A stretch of DNA of 64,000 nt from Hyphomicrobiales bacterium (GCA_027487555.1 JAIYDI010000022.1:33905-97904); one strand, 5' to 3'; positions 47,153 to 59,711 are shown, counted from the first letter of the stretch. Notes: generated from the letters alone by a model not told the origin. A program made the numbers and translations.

Positions 47153-50100
47153 TCAGCCCCGCGCATTCAGCAGTTTTTCGGCCTTGGTCTTCGCCGCGAT
47201 CAGGTCCGGGTCGGTGACGTCACCGCTGCCTGACACCGAACTGCGCGTTTCGGATCGACCGTTGCGCAGGCGGTATTGGACGTTCGCCCTGACGCTGATT
47301 TTGAAGAACCGCGAGATGCGGATGGTGACGGTCAGCGTCCCCGTGCCGTCGATCTGGCCGTTGTCGCGATAGGCCATGCGGAGCAGCAGGCCGATATAGA
47401 TGGTAACGAGCCCAGCCACGCTGACATTGCCGGCCACCAGCAGCACCAGCGACACTGTCAACCCGCCACCGCCCCGGCCGGGCAGATGGCGATAGGCCAG
47501 CGCCAGGCTCAGCGTGATGAACACCGATCCGGAAACCGGCCCGAATGAGAAGCCAACTGCCGCAGAGCCCCCGACTGCAGCCTCGACCACGACACTCAAT
47601 TGCCGGTCGAGCGGCCGGTACTCGGTGTCGACCGTGAGGTAGCCGGTGCCGCCGATGACGAAGATCGAGAACAGGAACGGCAGGTCAGGGCTGCTGAGCG
47701 TGAACCGGTCCGAGATCACGAAATCCGGATAGGCCACCAGCGAGAACGCATTGGCGATCTGGATGTTGCTGACCCCGCTCGTCCCGTACATAAGGCTGAG
47801 CGGCGGCATGGCGAAGTCATGCGACACCCCAACCGGGATGCCATTCTGCTTGATGACCTTGAGCACCCCGACTTCATCCGGGAAGATCTGCCCCAGTGTA
47901 TCCTGGATGAACTGGAGGGATGGGTTGAGCTTGATGTTTGCCGGGTCGAGTTCCACCTTGAGTCCGCCCGAGCGGTCAAAGCGGATCGCTACCTTTTCGA
48001 GGCTCACCATCTTCTGGCCGCCGACCAGCGCCTCGATATCGGTACCGATCCCGGCCCGCCCTTCCTGCTCCACCTGCCCGGTCTCGAAATCCTCCTCGAG
48101 CCGCACGCGGCAGATCAGCCGGCTATTGACGAAATCGAGCGCAAACGGCCCCACCGCGAACAATGTGCGGCGCTCCGGCATCGGTAGATTTATGTCGATC
48201 GCCACCCAGGCGCGCCCTGCCTTCCTGTCGAACGCATGGCTCAGCCGGATTGCGTCCGTTGCAGCCTTGGGCAGCCTGTAGCCCTTGAACAGCCCGGCCA
48301 GCTTCACCCCGCCGAAGTTCTTCAGAACCCGCTCGATATCAAGTGTCGACAGGTCGTCCGGCAGTAGCCGCTCGCCAAGCCGCGAGAAGGGCAGGCTCAG
48401 TCCAAGCGCCTTCAACTCGTCGCCAAGGCGCCCGAACCAGGCCTCTGCCGGGGTGGTATCTATGATGTCGTTGAGTTCGCGGTAGTAGTAGTTGAGCCGG
48501 TCGCGGGCGAAACCAAGATTGGGCAGGCTGGGCGCCCCTGCAGCCGCCGCCGCAAGCCGCCCGATATTGCCAGGCACAGCGGCAATCCCGCCCGTGCCCA
48601 ATTGCCCCGCTGCTTCGATCACCCGCTCGGCATAGGCACCAGCCGTTGCCTTCGCGGCAGCCAGCTCGTTGGTTGTCGCGCGCAGTTCCGCTCCGACCGT
48701 GCTCTGCAACGCCTTGAGCTTGTCGACATCATCGAGTGCTCCGGCGAGATTCTTCGCAATTTCCTCGGCCGCCTCCGGCAGCGCCGTACCGAGGCGGCGC
48801 AGCCGATCGAGCGTCCCGCCAAGCCCGCCGCCAAGGCCGGCACAGGCTCGCTGGAACCCGGTCGCAAGCGCCTCGATCCCCTGCCGATCGAGCCGTGCAA
48901 AGCCATCACGAATCCGATCCGTCACCTGCGGAACAATGTCATTGAGCTTCCCGCCAATCGGGTCTTCGTCGCCAAGCCCCACAAACAGCGCCGCGATGGC
49001 GGGCGTGATGACGTGCGGAACGAGTATCTCATCGACGATGGATACGGGTTGCAGTCGTTTGTTGAGCTGTGCCGCTTGCGAGACCAGCCCGTCCGCCGTG
49101 TCAGTGGCGATCGCGAGCGCCGTCTCAACCGCCTTGGCAATATGTCCAGTCACCGACTCGATTTTTTCGACGGCATCCTTGACTGCGGCTTCGACAAAGA
49201 GGTCGCCGGCGGGCAACACCGGCTCAGGGAGATGCAGCAGATCGTCGGCCAGCGCCTCAACCCGGTCGAGCACGATTGTCGGGACCGCTCCTATCCGCTG
49301 CGCCAAATCACCAGAATGGGTGGCAAGCCGGGCGCGCGCATCGGCCAGCGCCGTGCCGATATCGCCCCTGAGGCGCTTCCGCTCTGTCTCAAGCACCTTG
49401 AGGAATGCCTTGAACCGACCATCGGACCAGGGCTTCCCGTCCTTGTAGCGCCGCCGCACCTCTTCTAGTCCTGCCTTGGCGCGCGATTCGAGGGCGAGGA
49501 CATCGCTCTCGAAGTCCCGAATCGCTGCCCGCGCTGCCTCGACACCGCTGCCGATGCCGAGCCGATCCGTCCCCATGTCGCTGAGCGCGTTGAGCATCAG
49601 CGCCTTGGCTTCCGCTGCCCAATTTCGCTTGAGGTCACCCACCGTCAGGGTGTCCACGGTGGCGTAGAGCTTGTTTTCCCACGCGCCGATGCCGTCGAGG
49701 ATAAGCAGTTCCTTCCGACGCAGCGTCGCGAGAAAATCACCGGTCAGCTTGTCGCAGCTCTTGGGCAGGTCCCCGACCAGCGCCTTGACCGTGTCGAACT
49801 GCCCTACCCCCTCAAGAACCGCTTTTGCATAGGGGCCGAGCTCGACAACCGTGAGTTCCTGCCGAATGGCTGCAACCAGCGCATCGCGCCTCTCCACCAG
49901 ATCGGCACCCTGCGCGGTAGCGAACGCACTCAGCGCCTGGTTGGTTTCCTTCAGGAACTCAGGGGCCTCAGCTCCGGTCCATAAAGGAAGAGGCTTCGTG
50001 ACCTGTACCGCGTCCGCCACAGCAATCGCTGCCGCGAGCTTTTGCTCAAGCTGCAGATCGCTTCTGGGCGACGACCGCATGAAGCTCAGCGTCTCGATCC

Positions 50101-53100
50101 CCGCAAAAATCGGCTGGTTGGCACGGCTCGCATTGAGCATCGTCTTTTGCGCGGCAGGCCCGAGCCGCCAGGTGAACCGCCGGTGGCCACGCGGAACGCG
50201 CCGCCCACTCGGCTGCGGACTGTCTTTGTCCGGACTGTCCCCGAGCGGCGCCTGCCACTGGTGGGTGGGCGCCGGCAGCGCGGAATAGTCCACCCCAAGC
50301 CGCGCCGGCCAGCTGTCGGTATCGTCGCTGGGCGTGACAAAATCCGCGAAGAAGTAAAGATTGTCCACATCGAGGGCCTCCTGCGCTGCCGTCGGGCGCT
50401 CGCCATCGCCCTCGGCATGGGTGACGAACCCGATATCAGGCCGTGGATAGACGTGCGGCCGCTTCCGCGCCGCGCCGCGGTCCCAAAGCGGCACCTGCCA
50501 GCCATCTGTGCCGACCTCTTCGCTCCACGCGCTGTCGACGTTGATGATCGTCGAGTTGAAGCGCACCCGGTCGAGAAAGCCGCTGCTCTTCGGGTCGATA
50601 TCGGCGAAATCCGGATAACTCCGCACCGGCTGGAGCAATTCGATATACTCGCTCACCTTGCGCAGCACCGGCCGCCGCGTCCGCGTGCCCTGGGTGTCAG
50701 ACTCGGGCGCAAACTGCGCCGAGGGGTTCACTGTCCGCTCATAGACCACCACATGCTTGGCGCGGTGCCAGAACACCGCGATCCGGCCCAGCACTTCCAC
50801 CTTGTGCCGTTGCACAAAGCCATTGCGCGTCTCCGAGATGATCGCGACCTTCCGGTCGAGAAACAGTGCCTTCTGGTCCGCATCCCCGCCGACGGGCGAC
50901 AGCGCGATGCGCTCGATGCTGCCGCCCTCGGAGTCCGGCCGGTCCCGCAGTGCCCAGTAGAGATTGGCCGATTCCACCGGCCAGAGCGCTCCACCCTTGA
51001 GCCCATGCGCCCGCATACGCAGCGCCGTCTGCGCGGTCTCCGGGCGTTTCTCGCCCCTTACAGCCTGCGCATGCACGGCGCTCGACCTCAACGCGAAGCT
51101 GACGCCATCGCTGAACCGGGCCGGACTGAACGCTACGTCGCTTGCCGGATCGGGCGACCATATCTCCAGCCGCTCCGGCCGGCGCGCCATGGCCCGGCTC
51201 ACGTCCGCCCAGCGCCGCGCGAGTTGCCCATTGGCGGCCGATGCGGTCGGCCTCCCCAGCGGCCGCCCGGTCAGCGCCGCGATCTCGGCGATCCGGGCGC
51301 CCCGCCCGATACCCGTCTCCCGTCTCGTATCGACGCCAACCGCGAGGCCATAGAGGAATTCCGCGCGCAGCGCCCGCAACGATGAGCCCACACCGCGGGC
51401 GGCCCTTCCCCAGAAGATCGTATCGGTGGCCCATTCCGGCGGCACATAGTTGCGCTCGACATCGCTGGGATCGATCCAAATCTCTGCCGAAGGGGAGAGC
51501 CGGTAGTCTACCGCCCGCATGCGTGTTGCGCCGTCGGGCGCATCTTCCATCCACGGCCCGCGTGCGGCAGGGTCGCGGTCATGAATCTCAAGCATTCCCG
51601 GCTTGTCCATGCCCTCACCCGCCACCTGCGGGGGGAACACATAGTGATAGTCCTGTGCTGCAAGTTTCAGCTCCCACTGTCGGGTATCGCTGTCAAAACT
51701 CGCCACCTGCGCATTGTCCGCCGAGCCGCGCTTGCCGAGCGGTGGCGAATAGACCTTCGTTACCGAAAATGGCTCCTGCCCGATCAGTACAAAGCCGCCG
51801 ACGTCGCCGGGTGCGGCGCTCTCGACATCCGTCAGCCGCGCTGTCAGGTGGCGATCGGATGTCGCGGAAACGGTCTCGCGCAGATCAAAAATAAACCGGC
51901 TGTTGCCCGCTCTCTCGAGCGGGATCAGCAAGGGCGGCTGCCGTCCGCTGCGCTCACCCCAGGGCACATCAACACCCACGGGTGCAACCCGCTTGACCGG
52001 CAGCCTCAGCCGGACATCGATTTCCGTCGCCGAAAAGTGCTTGGCGCCGGCTTCGGCATCCGCGCCGGTCAGCGCCCGCCGGCCGAAGCGCAGATGGCTA
52101 TAATCGCCGGCCTCGGACGGATCCGTTTCGATTGTGCCCGTGCGGCTATGCCCGAAGGCAAGGCCCCCAAGTCGTGACTCCGCTTCGCCGGCCGCGGTCA
52201 AATCGTCGGGCAGCAGCCGGAACTGACAGAACATTGGGTTCTGCACTGCGGGCGCCGGGTCATGCGCGAACCGGACCCGGACCTCGGTCACCTTGCCGTC
52301 GCCGCCCGCAAGGCCGGGCAGGCGCAATGTCGCCGCCAGCGTACCTGTCGACTCGCCGATCGCAGGCTTGACACGATCGGGACCGATCAGCCGGTCCGCA
52401 GGCCAGGTCGTCAGACGAAACGGACCGCCTGCCCAGCCCGGCCCTGCCTGCTCGACACCCCATTGCAATCGGCCATCCGCATCGAAGCTGCCGGCGATGG
52501 TTGCGGTCAGCGCGAGCCGCGGACTCTTGGTCTCGATCGCGGCAATCTCTGGTAGCGCCGACTGCGGCTGATCGGGGTGAATATTGCCGATATCCCTCCG
52601 CGCGCGCTGCGCGGCGTCCGATGCGTCGTTGAGCATGGCGCGCAGGTCACCGGAACTGGTGACATCGAAGCCAAGCCGCACGGTCACCGATGCACTGACG
52701 GGACTGCCGCCGCCGATGTCCCAAACATCGTCGTCACCTATCGCATAGTCCACCTCGTGCTCGACAATCATGCGGGAGGAGCCGGTCTGGATCCGCTTGT
52801 TGGGATCGTCGCGATGACGGAACCTGAACGACGTCGCCGGAAACAACCCGACAACTTCAAGATCACCGCCACTGTCGGCGATACCTGCAGCGATGGTAGA
52901 TCGGAAGACGACCTTGCTGCGGCCACTTCCCGGCGCACCGTCCACAAACCGCACACTCGTGGCCAACTCTCCGAGGGCCCCATCGCCGCTCTTGTAGCTG
53001 TGCGGAAGCGTGAAGCCATTCACAGGGAAGTTCCGCATGTCGCCAAGCTTGTGGAGCACCTTGGCGAGATAGGTCCGCTCGTCGTCGAGCCAGAACCTCT

Positions 53101-53890
53101 TGCGCGCGGCGGCATCCTTGCTGCGTGGCAGGAACAGGAACTCGGCACCGCCATCGCTGCGACAGAACCCGAAGCTGCCGAGCACTCGGCCCTTGAGCAC
53201 AAGCGGCAGCGGATAGTCCCCGCCTTCACCAATCGAGCCCCTGGCGGTCGAGCCGGCCTGGAATGTCGCAATCTCGATGGGGCCGGCCGGCGCTGCGGCC
53301 GCCAATACCGCCGGATAGGTGAGGCTGAACGGCAGCGCCAGCATCGGCTGTCCGCCGACCATCCCCTGAGGCACCGGCGTCGGCAATGCGAGGTTGAACC
53401 GGATCAACGGCGCTTCGTCGGCCCCGCCACCGATCACTACCTCGCTGAAGAAGTCCGTGTTGCCTTGCGCGTAGCGCCGGGCGAGCACCCAGCGCTGTCG
53501 CGGACCGGCATCGTCGTCGAGCCCAAACTGCTCGATCAGCCGCACGCCGCGAAACACGAGCCGAACCTTGGGCGCGGAGCCCTCGATCCACAGCGCCAAC
53601 GGCTTGTCGGTCTGCTTTGCCCAGTGCGCGACGGCATCATCGCTGAGTTCTGGCAGCGACAAAGCCTTGGTGGTTCCATCGATTCCCGGCAGAACGCCAT
53701 CCATGGGGCGATCGGCGAACCGGAGCATCGCCTTGCGCGGCGCGCCAGGATCGCCCGGATACCAGATTTCCACGACACCATCGCGCGTCGGGGCGCTGGC
53801 GGCCGTGTCCGGCACAGGGGGCCACGCGAAGGACCCATGGAGCCTGAACGCCAGACCGACCGTACTCGCCTTGCCCATGACCGCCTCCAC
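47153..53890 (-). CDS. Giant protein of unknown function, 2245 aa
   Basis: One uninterrupted frame; first gene of the pair, divergent from katG. Three zones by eye: beta-rich 1 to ~1270; long helical/coiled-coil-like ~1280-1800 (many Ala/Leu/Glu heptads such as ALVAAIRQELTVVELGPYAK); and a beta-rich, hydrophobic C-terminus ~1810-2245 with alternating strands (LPFLFSIFVIGGTGYL, GSVFITLSLALAY, GLTVSLVLLVAGNVSVAGLV). No signal peptide. Shares the odd length and style of the 2057 aa partner. No family assigned. Confidence 0.85.
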   Translation of the reverse strand: MEAVMGKASTVGLAFRLHGSFAWPPVPDTAASAPTRDGVVEIWYPGDPGAPRKAMLRFADRPMDGVLPGIDGTTKALSLPELSDDAVAHWAKQTDKPLALWIEGSAPKVRLVFRGVRLIEQFGLDDDAGPRQRWVLARRYAQGNTDFFSEVVIGGGADEAPLIRFNLALPTPVPQGMVGGQPMLALPFSLTYPAVLAAAAPAGPIEIATFQAGSTARGSIGEGGDYPLPLVLKGRVLGSFGFCRSDGGAEFLFLPRSKDAAARKRFWLDDERTYLAKVLHKLGDMRNFPVNGFTLPHSYKSGDGALGELATSVRFVDGAPGSGRSKVVFRSTIAAGIADSGGDLEVVGLFPATSFRFRHRDDPNKRIQTGSSRMIVEHEVDYAIGDDDVWDIGGGSPVSASVTVRLGFDVTSSGDLRAMLNDASDAAQRARRDIGNIHPDQPQSALPEIAAIETKSPRLALTATIAGSFDADGRLQWGVEQAGPGWAGGPFRLTTWPADRLIGPDRVKPAIGESTGTLAATLRLPGLAGGDGKVTEVRVRFAHDPAPAVQNPMFCQFRLLPDDLTAAGEAESRLGGLAFGHSRTGTIETDPSEAGDYSHLRFGRRALTGADAEAGAKHFSATEIDVRLRLPVKRVAPVGVDVPWGERSGRQPPLLIPLERAGNSRFIFDLRETVSATSDRHLTARLTDVESAAPGDVGGFVLIGQEPFSVTKVYSPPLGKRGSADNAQVASFDSDTRQWELKLAAQDYHYVFPPQVAGEGMDKPGMLEIHDRDPAARGPWMEDAPDGATRMRAVDYRLSPSAEIWIDPSDVERNYVPPEWATDTIFWGRAARGVGSSLRALRAEFLYGLAVGVDTRRETGIGRGARIAEIAALTGRPLGRPTASAANGQLARRWADVSRAMARRPERLEIWSPDPASDVAFSPARFSDGVSFALRSSAVHAQAVRGEKRPETAQTALRMRAHGLKGGALWPVESANLYWALRDRPDSEGGSIERIALSPVGGDADQKALFLDRKVAIISETRNGFVQRHKVEVLGRIAVFWHRAKHVVVYERTVNPSAQFAPESDTQGTRTRRPVLRKVSEYIELLQPVRSYPDFADIDPKSSGFLDRVRFNSTIINVDSAWSEEVGTDGWQVPLWDRGAARKRPHVYPRPDIGFVTHAEGDGERPTAAQEALDVDNLYFFADFVTPSDDTDSWPARLGVDYSALPAPTHQWQAPLGDSPDKDSPQPSGRRVPRGHRRFTWRLGPAAQKTMLNASRANQPIFAGIETLSFMRSSPRSDLQLEQKLAAAIAVADAVQVTKPLPLWTGAEAPEFLKETNQALSAFATAQGADLVERRDALVAAIRQELTVVELGPYAKAVLEGVGQFDTVKALVGDLPKSCDKLTGDFLATLRRKELLILDGIGAWENKLYATVDTLTVGDLKRNWAAEAKALMLNALSDMGTDRLGIGSGVEAARAAIRDFESDVLALESRAKAGLEEVRRRYKDGKPWSDGRFKAFLKVLETERKRLRGDIGTALADARARLATHSGDLAQRIGAVPTIVLDRVEALADDLLHLPEPVLPAGDLFVEAAVKDAVEKIESVTGHIAKAVETALAIATDTADGLVSQAAQLNKRLQPVSIVDEILVPHVITPAIAALFVGLGDEDPIGGKLNDIVPQVTDRIRDGFARLDRQGIEALATGFQRACAGLGGGLGGTLDRLRRLGTALPEAAEEIAKNLAGALDDVDKLKALQSTVGAELRATTNELAAAKATAGAYAERVIEAAGQLGTGGIAAVPGNIGRLAAAAAGAPSLPNLGFARDRLNYYYRELNDIIDTTPAEAWFGRLGDELKALGLSLPFSRLGERLLPDDLSTLDIERVLKNFGGVKLAGLFKGYRLPKAATDAIRLSHAFDRKAGRAWVAIDINLPMPERRTLFAVGPFALDFVNSRLICRVRLEEDFETGQVEQEGRAGIGTDIEALVGGQKMVSLEKVAIRFDRSGGLKVELDPANIKLNPSLQFIQDTLGQIFPDEVGVLKVIKQNGIPVGVSHDFAMPPLSLMYGTSGVSNIQIANAFSLVAYPDFVISDRFTLSSPDLPFLFSIFVIGGTGYLTVDTEYRPLDRQLSVVVEAAVGGSAAVGFSFGPVSGSVFITLSLALAYRHLPGRGGGGLTVSLVLLVAGNVSVAGLVTIYIGLLLRMAYRDNGQIDGTGTLTVTIRISRFFKISVRANVQYRLRNGRSETRSSVSGSGDVTDPDLIAAKTKAEKLLNARG

Positions 53891-56408
<2,518 letters not shown>

Positions 56409-56413
56409 ACGCC

Positions 56414-57403
56414 ATGAACCCCCTACTCTCCGCGCAACCGCCCCCGGAACGCCGCGAGGCCATCGGCCGGGCCGGCCTGGGCAGCCTGCTGGCGATCGCC
56501 GCCGAGGGCGGGCCACCCAGCCCCATGGCCCTGCGCACGATCACGGCCATCCGGGACCACCTGATCCGGCTGCCCATCCCCCTCGAGGAGCTGGCGCCCC
56601 TCACGCCGGAGCAGCTGGCGGCGGCGGTGACGGAGCCCGAGTGGCGCGAGCGGATCCTGCGCGGCATGACCGTGCTGGCCCTGCTCGAGGACGACCCCGG
56701 CGAGGCCCGCCTGGCCCGGCTTGAGGCCACGGCCCGGGCGCTGGCGATCGATGACGCCCCGGTGCAGGCCTTCCGCCACGTGCTCGACCACCAGTTCAAC
56801 CTGGTGCGCCTCGACATCATGCGGCGCGGGTTCCAGCGGGGGGCCGCCGCGGCCTACGTGCGCGATGAGGGCCCCGCCGGCGCCCTGCAGATCGCCCGCT
56901 CGCTGCTGAACCAGGAGGACCCCACCCTCGCCCGCCGCTACCGGGCCCTGGCGCAACTGCCCCACGGCAGCCTCGGTCGGGCCTACCTGGCCTTCATCGA
57001 TGCCAACGGCTTCAGCGTTCCCGGCGAGCTGGGAGGGCCGCCGCCCCCGGTGGTGCGCCACGACTGCTGCCACGTGCTCGGTGGCTACGGCACCAGCCCC
57101 AGCGAGGAATGCGGGGTGCTCGGTTTCCAGGCCGGCTTCGGCCGCAACGACCCCTTCTTCACGATCCTGTTCGGCCTGGCCCAGTTCCAGCTGGGCATCG
57201 GCTCCACTCCGGTGACGGGGGCGGAAACCGGCCAGGCGGATCCGGAGGTGATCTTCCGCGGCCTGGAGCACGGCCTCGGTGTCACCCGGGACCTGATCAG
57301 CGACTGGGATCCCTGGGACGACTTCCCCCGGCCCCTGGAGGAGGTGCGTCTCCAGTACGGCATCAGACCGCGTCAGTCGGTGGGGGCAAATCCGGCACCG
57401 TGA
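56414..57403 (+). CDS. TerB-like / Coq4-like fusion protein
   Basis: 329 aa. Residues ~1-130 are helical with a TerB-like pattern (ITAIRDHLIRLPIPLEELAPL). Residues ~130-320 resemble Coq4: HDCCHVLGGYGTSPSEE contains the HDxxHx11E metal motif exactly. Coq4 scaffolds or decarboxylates in ubiquinone synthesis, but cyanobacteria make plastoquinone, so another role is likely. It starts 5 bp after katG and may be cotranscribed. Confidence 0.75.
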   Translation: MNPLLSAQPPPERREAIGRAGLGSLLAIAAEGGPPSPMALRTITAIRDHLIRLPIPLEELAPLTPEQLAAAVTEPEWRERILRGMTVLALLEDDPGEARLARLEATARALAIDDAPVQAFRHVLDHQFNLVRLDIMRRGFQRGAAAAYVRDEGPAGALQIARSLLNQEDPTLARRYRALAQLPHGSLGRAYLAFIDANGFSVPGELGGPPPPVVRHDCCHVLGGYGTSPSEECGVLGFQAGFGRNDPFFTILFGLAQFQLGIGSTPVTGAETGQADPEVIFRGLEHGLGVTRDLISDWDPWDDFPRPLEEVRLQYGIRPRQSVGANPAP

Positions 57404-57479
57404 GCGGCGGTCCGGCCCGGTGGAACTGAGTGGGCGCACCGATCCCTGGCCAGTCAGTCGGGCGTCAGCACCACGATCA

Positions 57480-57595
57480 GGGTCCGCAGTCCCGCTTTGG
57501 TGCCGTGCGGCGCGCAGCCCAGCCGGGCAGATCAGTGCGCGTGGGTTCTCCAGGGCCTATCGCCTGGTGGCCGTCCTCGCCACATTGATCGGCAT
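57480..57595. repeat. Diverged direct repeat flanking the mrp operon, copy 1
   Basis: Shares ordered blocks with 61729-61842: GCTTTGGT, CCGGGCAG, GCGCG, CGCCTGGT-CCGTCCT-GCCA, GATCGGC, with blocks spaced within 2 bp of each other in the two copies. Confidence 0.55.
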
Positions 57596-57624
57596 CGAGG
57601 GATCCCCCAACACCCCTGATCCAT

Positions 57625-58284
57625 TCACAGCAACCCCTGGGATCTCACGAACTTCTGCACGATCGCCCAGGAGCCCAGCGTCACCTTCAGGGCCATCAGG
57701 ATGTTGAGGGGCACGATCCAGCCGCCGCTCGCCACCGAACCGAAGGGACCGAGCGGCAGAACGATTCCCGCCAGGCTCAAGAACGCCAGCACCAGGAAGC
57801 CCAGCACCGCCCCTTTCTCCCAGCGGGCGATCGCCCAGCGTGCGTAAAACGCTTCCGTTTGCGATGCCGACCCACTCAGCACGAGAAGGCCCATGGCCGT
57901 GCCACCCGCCACGCCCGAGGCGAAGCCACCGCCAGGTGACAGGTGTCCCCGCAGGGCCAGCTCCACGGCCACCAGGGCAGCCACGGTCGCCCCAAGCCGG
58001 CAAAGCGCCACGCTCACCGGATCCTCAACCCCCCTCACCTCCCGGCGGGGCGGCACGCCGCGCAGCAGCCAATCCACCCCGAGGGACGCCAGGCTGAACG
58101 CCACCACCTCGGCAATCGTGTCGTAGAGGCGGGTTTGCAGGATCACCCCTGAGACCACGTTGGGCACGCCGCTCTGCTCCGCCAGCGCCCGCAGCAGCGG
58201 TGCCGTGGCGATGCCCCCCTGGACGTTCAGCGTTAACGGTGCCAGCACCAGCACCGCGGCCGCCAACAGGACGAGCACCTTCAT
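57625..58284 (-). CDS. mnhB: Mrp antiporter subunit: MbhE-like N-terminus fused to MnhB
   Basis: 219 aa. Residues ~1-75 (VPNVVSGVILQTRLYDTIAEVVAF) match the MbhE/C-terminal MrpA segment; residues ~90-215 are MnhB (LRGHLSPGGGFASGVAGGTAMGLLVLSG). Multi-spanning membrane part of a Na+/H+ antiporter. Last gene of the operon; overlaps the DUF4040 stop by 4 bp. Confidence 0.9.
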   Translation of the reverse strand: MKVLVLLAAAVLVLAPLTLNVQGGIATAPLLRALAEQSGVPNVVSGVILQTRLYDTIAEVVAFSLASLGVDWLLRGVPPRREVRGVEDPVSVALCRLGATVAALVAVELALRGHLSPGGGFASGVAGGTAMGLLVLSGSASQTEAFYARWAIARWEKGAVLGFLVLAFLSLAGIVLPLGPFGSVASGGWIVPLNILMALKVTLGSWAIVQKFVRSQGLL

Positions 58285-58781
58285 CGGTGCTGCTCGGAAA
58301 GCGCCACCCGACCGCCGACCTCCTGCCAGCGGCGCGCCCCCTCCAGCCCCTGCAGGGTCCGCAGCAGCGTCGCGCTGGTCAGCACCAGCCGGCTGCCGTC
58401 GTCGTCGAGAGATCCGTGACGATCGGGCTGCTCAGGCACGCCCCCGGGCTGCAGATCGAGCCGCAGGTGGGCCTGCTCCAGCCAGTGCCGCAACACCGTT
58501 TCCCGCTCCGGCGTCAGTGGCTGGCCGGCAGCCACCTCCAGCCGCACCACCATGGAGGAGCGCAGCGCCACCGCGTAGAGAACGGTGGCCAGCAGCGTGC
58601 CCACCAGGGCCTCGGTGAGCGCCACGTCGGCGGCTCCCAGCAGGGCGTAGGCCAGCGAAGCCACGGCACCGAGCATGCCCCGCAGGACCAGGGCCCGGCC
58701 CGGGTGCTGGGCGCCCACAGTCAGGAGGGCCGTGACCGGAAGCAGGGCCAGCACCGCGGCCAGCAGGAGTGCCTCGCTCAT
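58281..58781 (-). CDS. DUF4040 protein (MrpA C-terminal domain piece)
   Basis: 166 aa. Three hydrophobic helices with ASLAYALLGAADVALTEALVGTLLATVLYAVALR, the DUF4040/MrpA C-terminal signature, then a soluble tail of ~80 aa. In other bacteria this is part of MrpA; here MrpA is reduced to this piece and the MbhE part of the next gene. Overlaps mnhG by 4 bp. Confidence 0.9.
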   Translation of the reverse strand: MSEALLLAAVLALLPVTALLTVGAQHPGRALVLRGMLGAVASLAYALLGAADVALTEALVGTLLATVLYAVALRSSMVVRLEVAAGQPLTPERETVLRHWLEQAHLRLDLQPGGVPEQPDRHGSLDDDGSRLVLTSATLLRTLQGLEGARRWQEVGGRVALSEQHR

Positions 58782-59062
58782 GGGCGTTCCCGACGCACCG
58801 GGGGCGGCTGGGCGACGGCCGCCAGCACGTGGCCCAGCAGCGTGTTCCAGACCACCAGGGTCAGCAGGGCGAGCAGCAGCAGCGGCCACTCCCGGCTCCC
58901 CCGCAGCAGAAGCCCCAGCACGATCAGCGCCGAGCCGAGGGTGTCGGCCACCGAGAGACCGTGAAGCTTCACCAGCACCGACTCCTTGCCCAGCAGCGGC
59001 GCGCTGCCCCACAGCCAGAACACCAGCCCGAGGCCCAGCAGCAGAGCGCTTATCAGGTTCAC
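58778..59062 (-). CDS. mnhG: Mrp antiporter subunit G
   Basis: 94 aa, three helices. SVLVKLHGLSVADTLGSALIVLGLLL is the MnhG pattern (usually DRLH in place of VKLH). Overlaps neighbours by 4 bp each. Confidence 0.9.
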   Translation of the reverse strand: MNLISALLLGLGLVFWLWGSAPLLGKESVLVKLHGLSVADTLGSALIVLGLLLRGSREWPLLLLALLTLVVWNTLLGHVLAAVAQPPPVRRERP

Positions 59063-59307
59063 GGCGCCGATTCCCCCACCAGCCTGCTCAGCAGCAGCAG
59101 CCCGGCGTTGCCAACGCTCAACACGATCACCCCCACCAGCCCCACCATCCAGTCATCCCGCAGCACCGACACAACGAGCATCAGCACCGAAGCCTTGGTG
59201 GAGAGGCTGGCGAACGCCACCAGCGGCTCCCAGCGACCACCCGGCCGGGCCGCGGCCAGGATCGGAATCAGCAGGGCCAGCACCATTCCGCCCAGCAACA
59301 CGCTCAT
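59059..59307 (-). CDS. mnhF: Mrp antiporter subunit F-like
   Basis: 82 aa from the ATG at 59305-59307. Three helices; LSTKASVLMLVVSVLRDDWMVGLVGVIVLSVGNAGLLLL corresponds to MnhF. The usual N-terminal GPTVWDRLLA segment is missing, so assignment rests on position and the C-terminal helices. Confidence 0.8.
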   Translation of the reverse strand: MSVLLGGMVLALLIPILAAARPGGRWEPLVAFASLSTKASVLMLVVSVLRDDWMVGLVGVIVLSVGNAGLLLLSRLVGESAP

Positions 59308-59711
59308 CCCGTCCCCCCGTTCCGGCGACCGCGATGGGGCTCCAGTTCGTGCACCCGATAGCGGCCCCCTGGCTCGAATCCCAGGACCAGGGTCAGCGGC
59401 GTCAGCGTGATCCGAAACACCTCCAGCACCCGCACCAGATCGAAGGAACTGCCGCTGCCAGCAACCGTGACGATCCGGCCGCGGGCGCCCCGGGCCAGCA
59501 TCAGGGCGAAGGCCTCGCCATAGGCCTGGGGGATCGCCGCGAAGGCAGCACCGAGGGCCGGCAGCAGCTCTCGGAGCGGCGGGGCCGGTCCTGCTCCCCT
59601 TGGCAGCAACAGGGCCACCACCAGGCCGATCGCCAGGTTCATGGGCGTCAGGTCGGCGGTGAGCAGCAGCCAGAGCGCCAGGCGCAGGGCCGTGGTCAGG
59701 AGCAGGCTCAT
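59304..59711 (-). CDS. mnhE: Mrp antiporter subunit E
   Basis: 135 aa. Two N-terminal helices (RLALWLLLTADLTPMNLAIGLVVALLL) and a soluble C-terminal part (FRITLTPLTLVLGFEPGGRYRVHELEP) match MnhE. Overlaps mnhD and mnhF by 4 bp. Confidence 0.9.
   Translation of the reverse strand: MSLLLTTALRLALWLLLTADLTPMNLAIGLVVALLLPRGAGPAPPLRELLPALGAAFAAIPQAYGEAFALMLARGARGRIVTVAGSGSSFDLVRVLEVFRITLTPLTLVLGFEPGGRYRVHELEPHRGRRNGGTG

Noticed and set aside
40976..53890. Giant genes as NRPS/PKS, RTX adhesin, Rhs/CDI toxin or phage tail proteins
   Set aside because: No carrier-domain motifs, no GGxGxD or YD repeats, no signal peptide, and no phage or secretion genes beside them.
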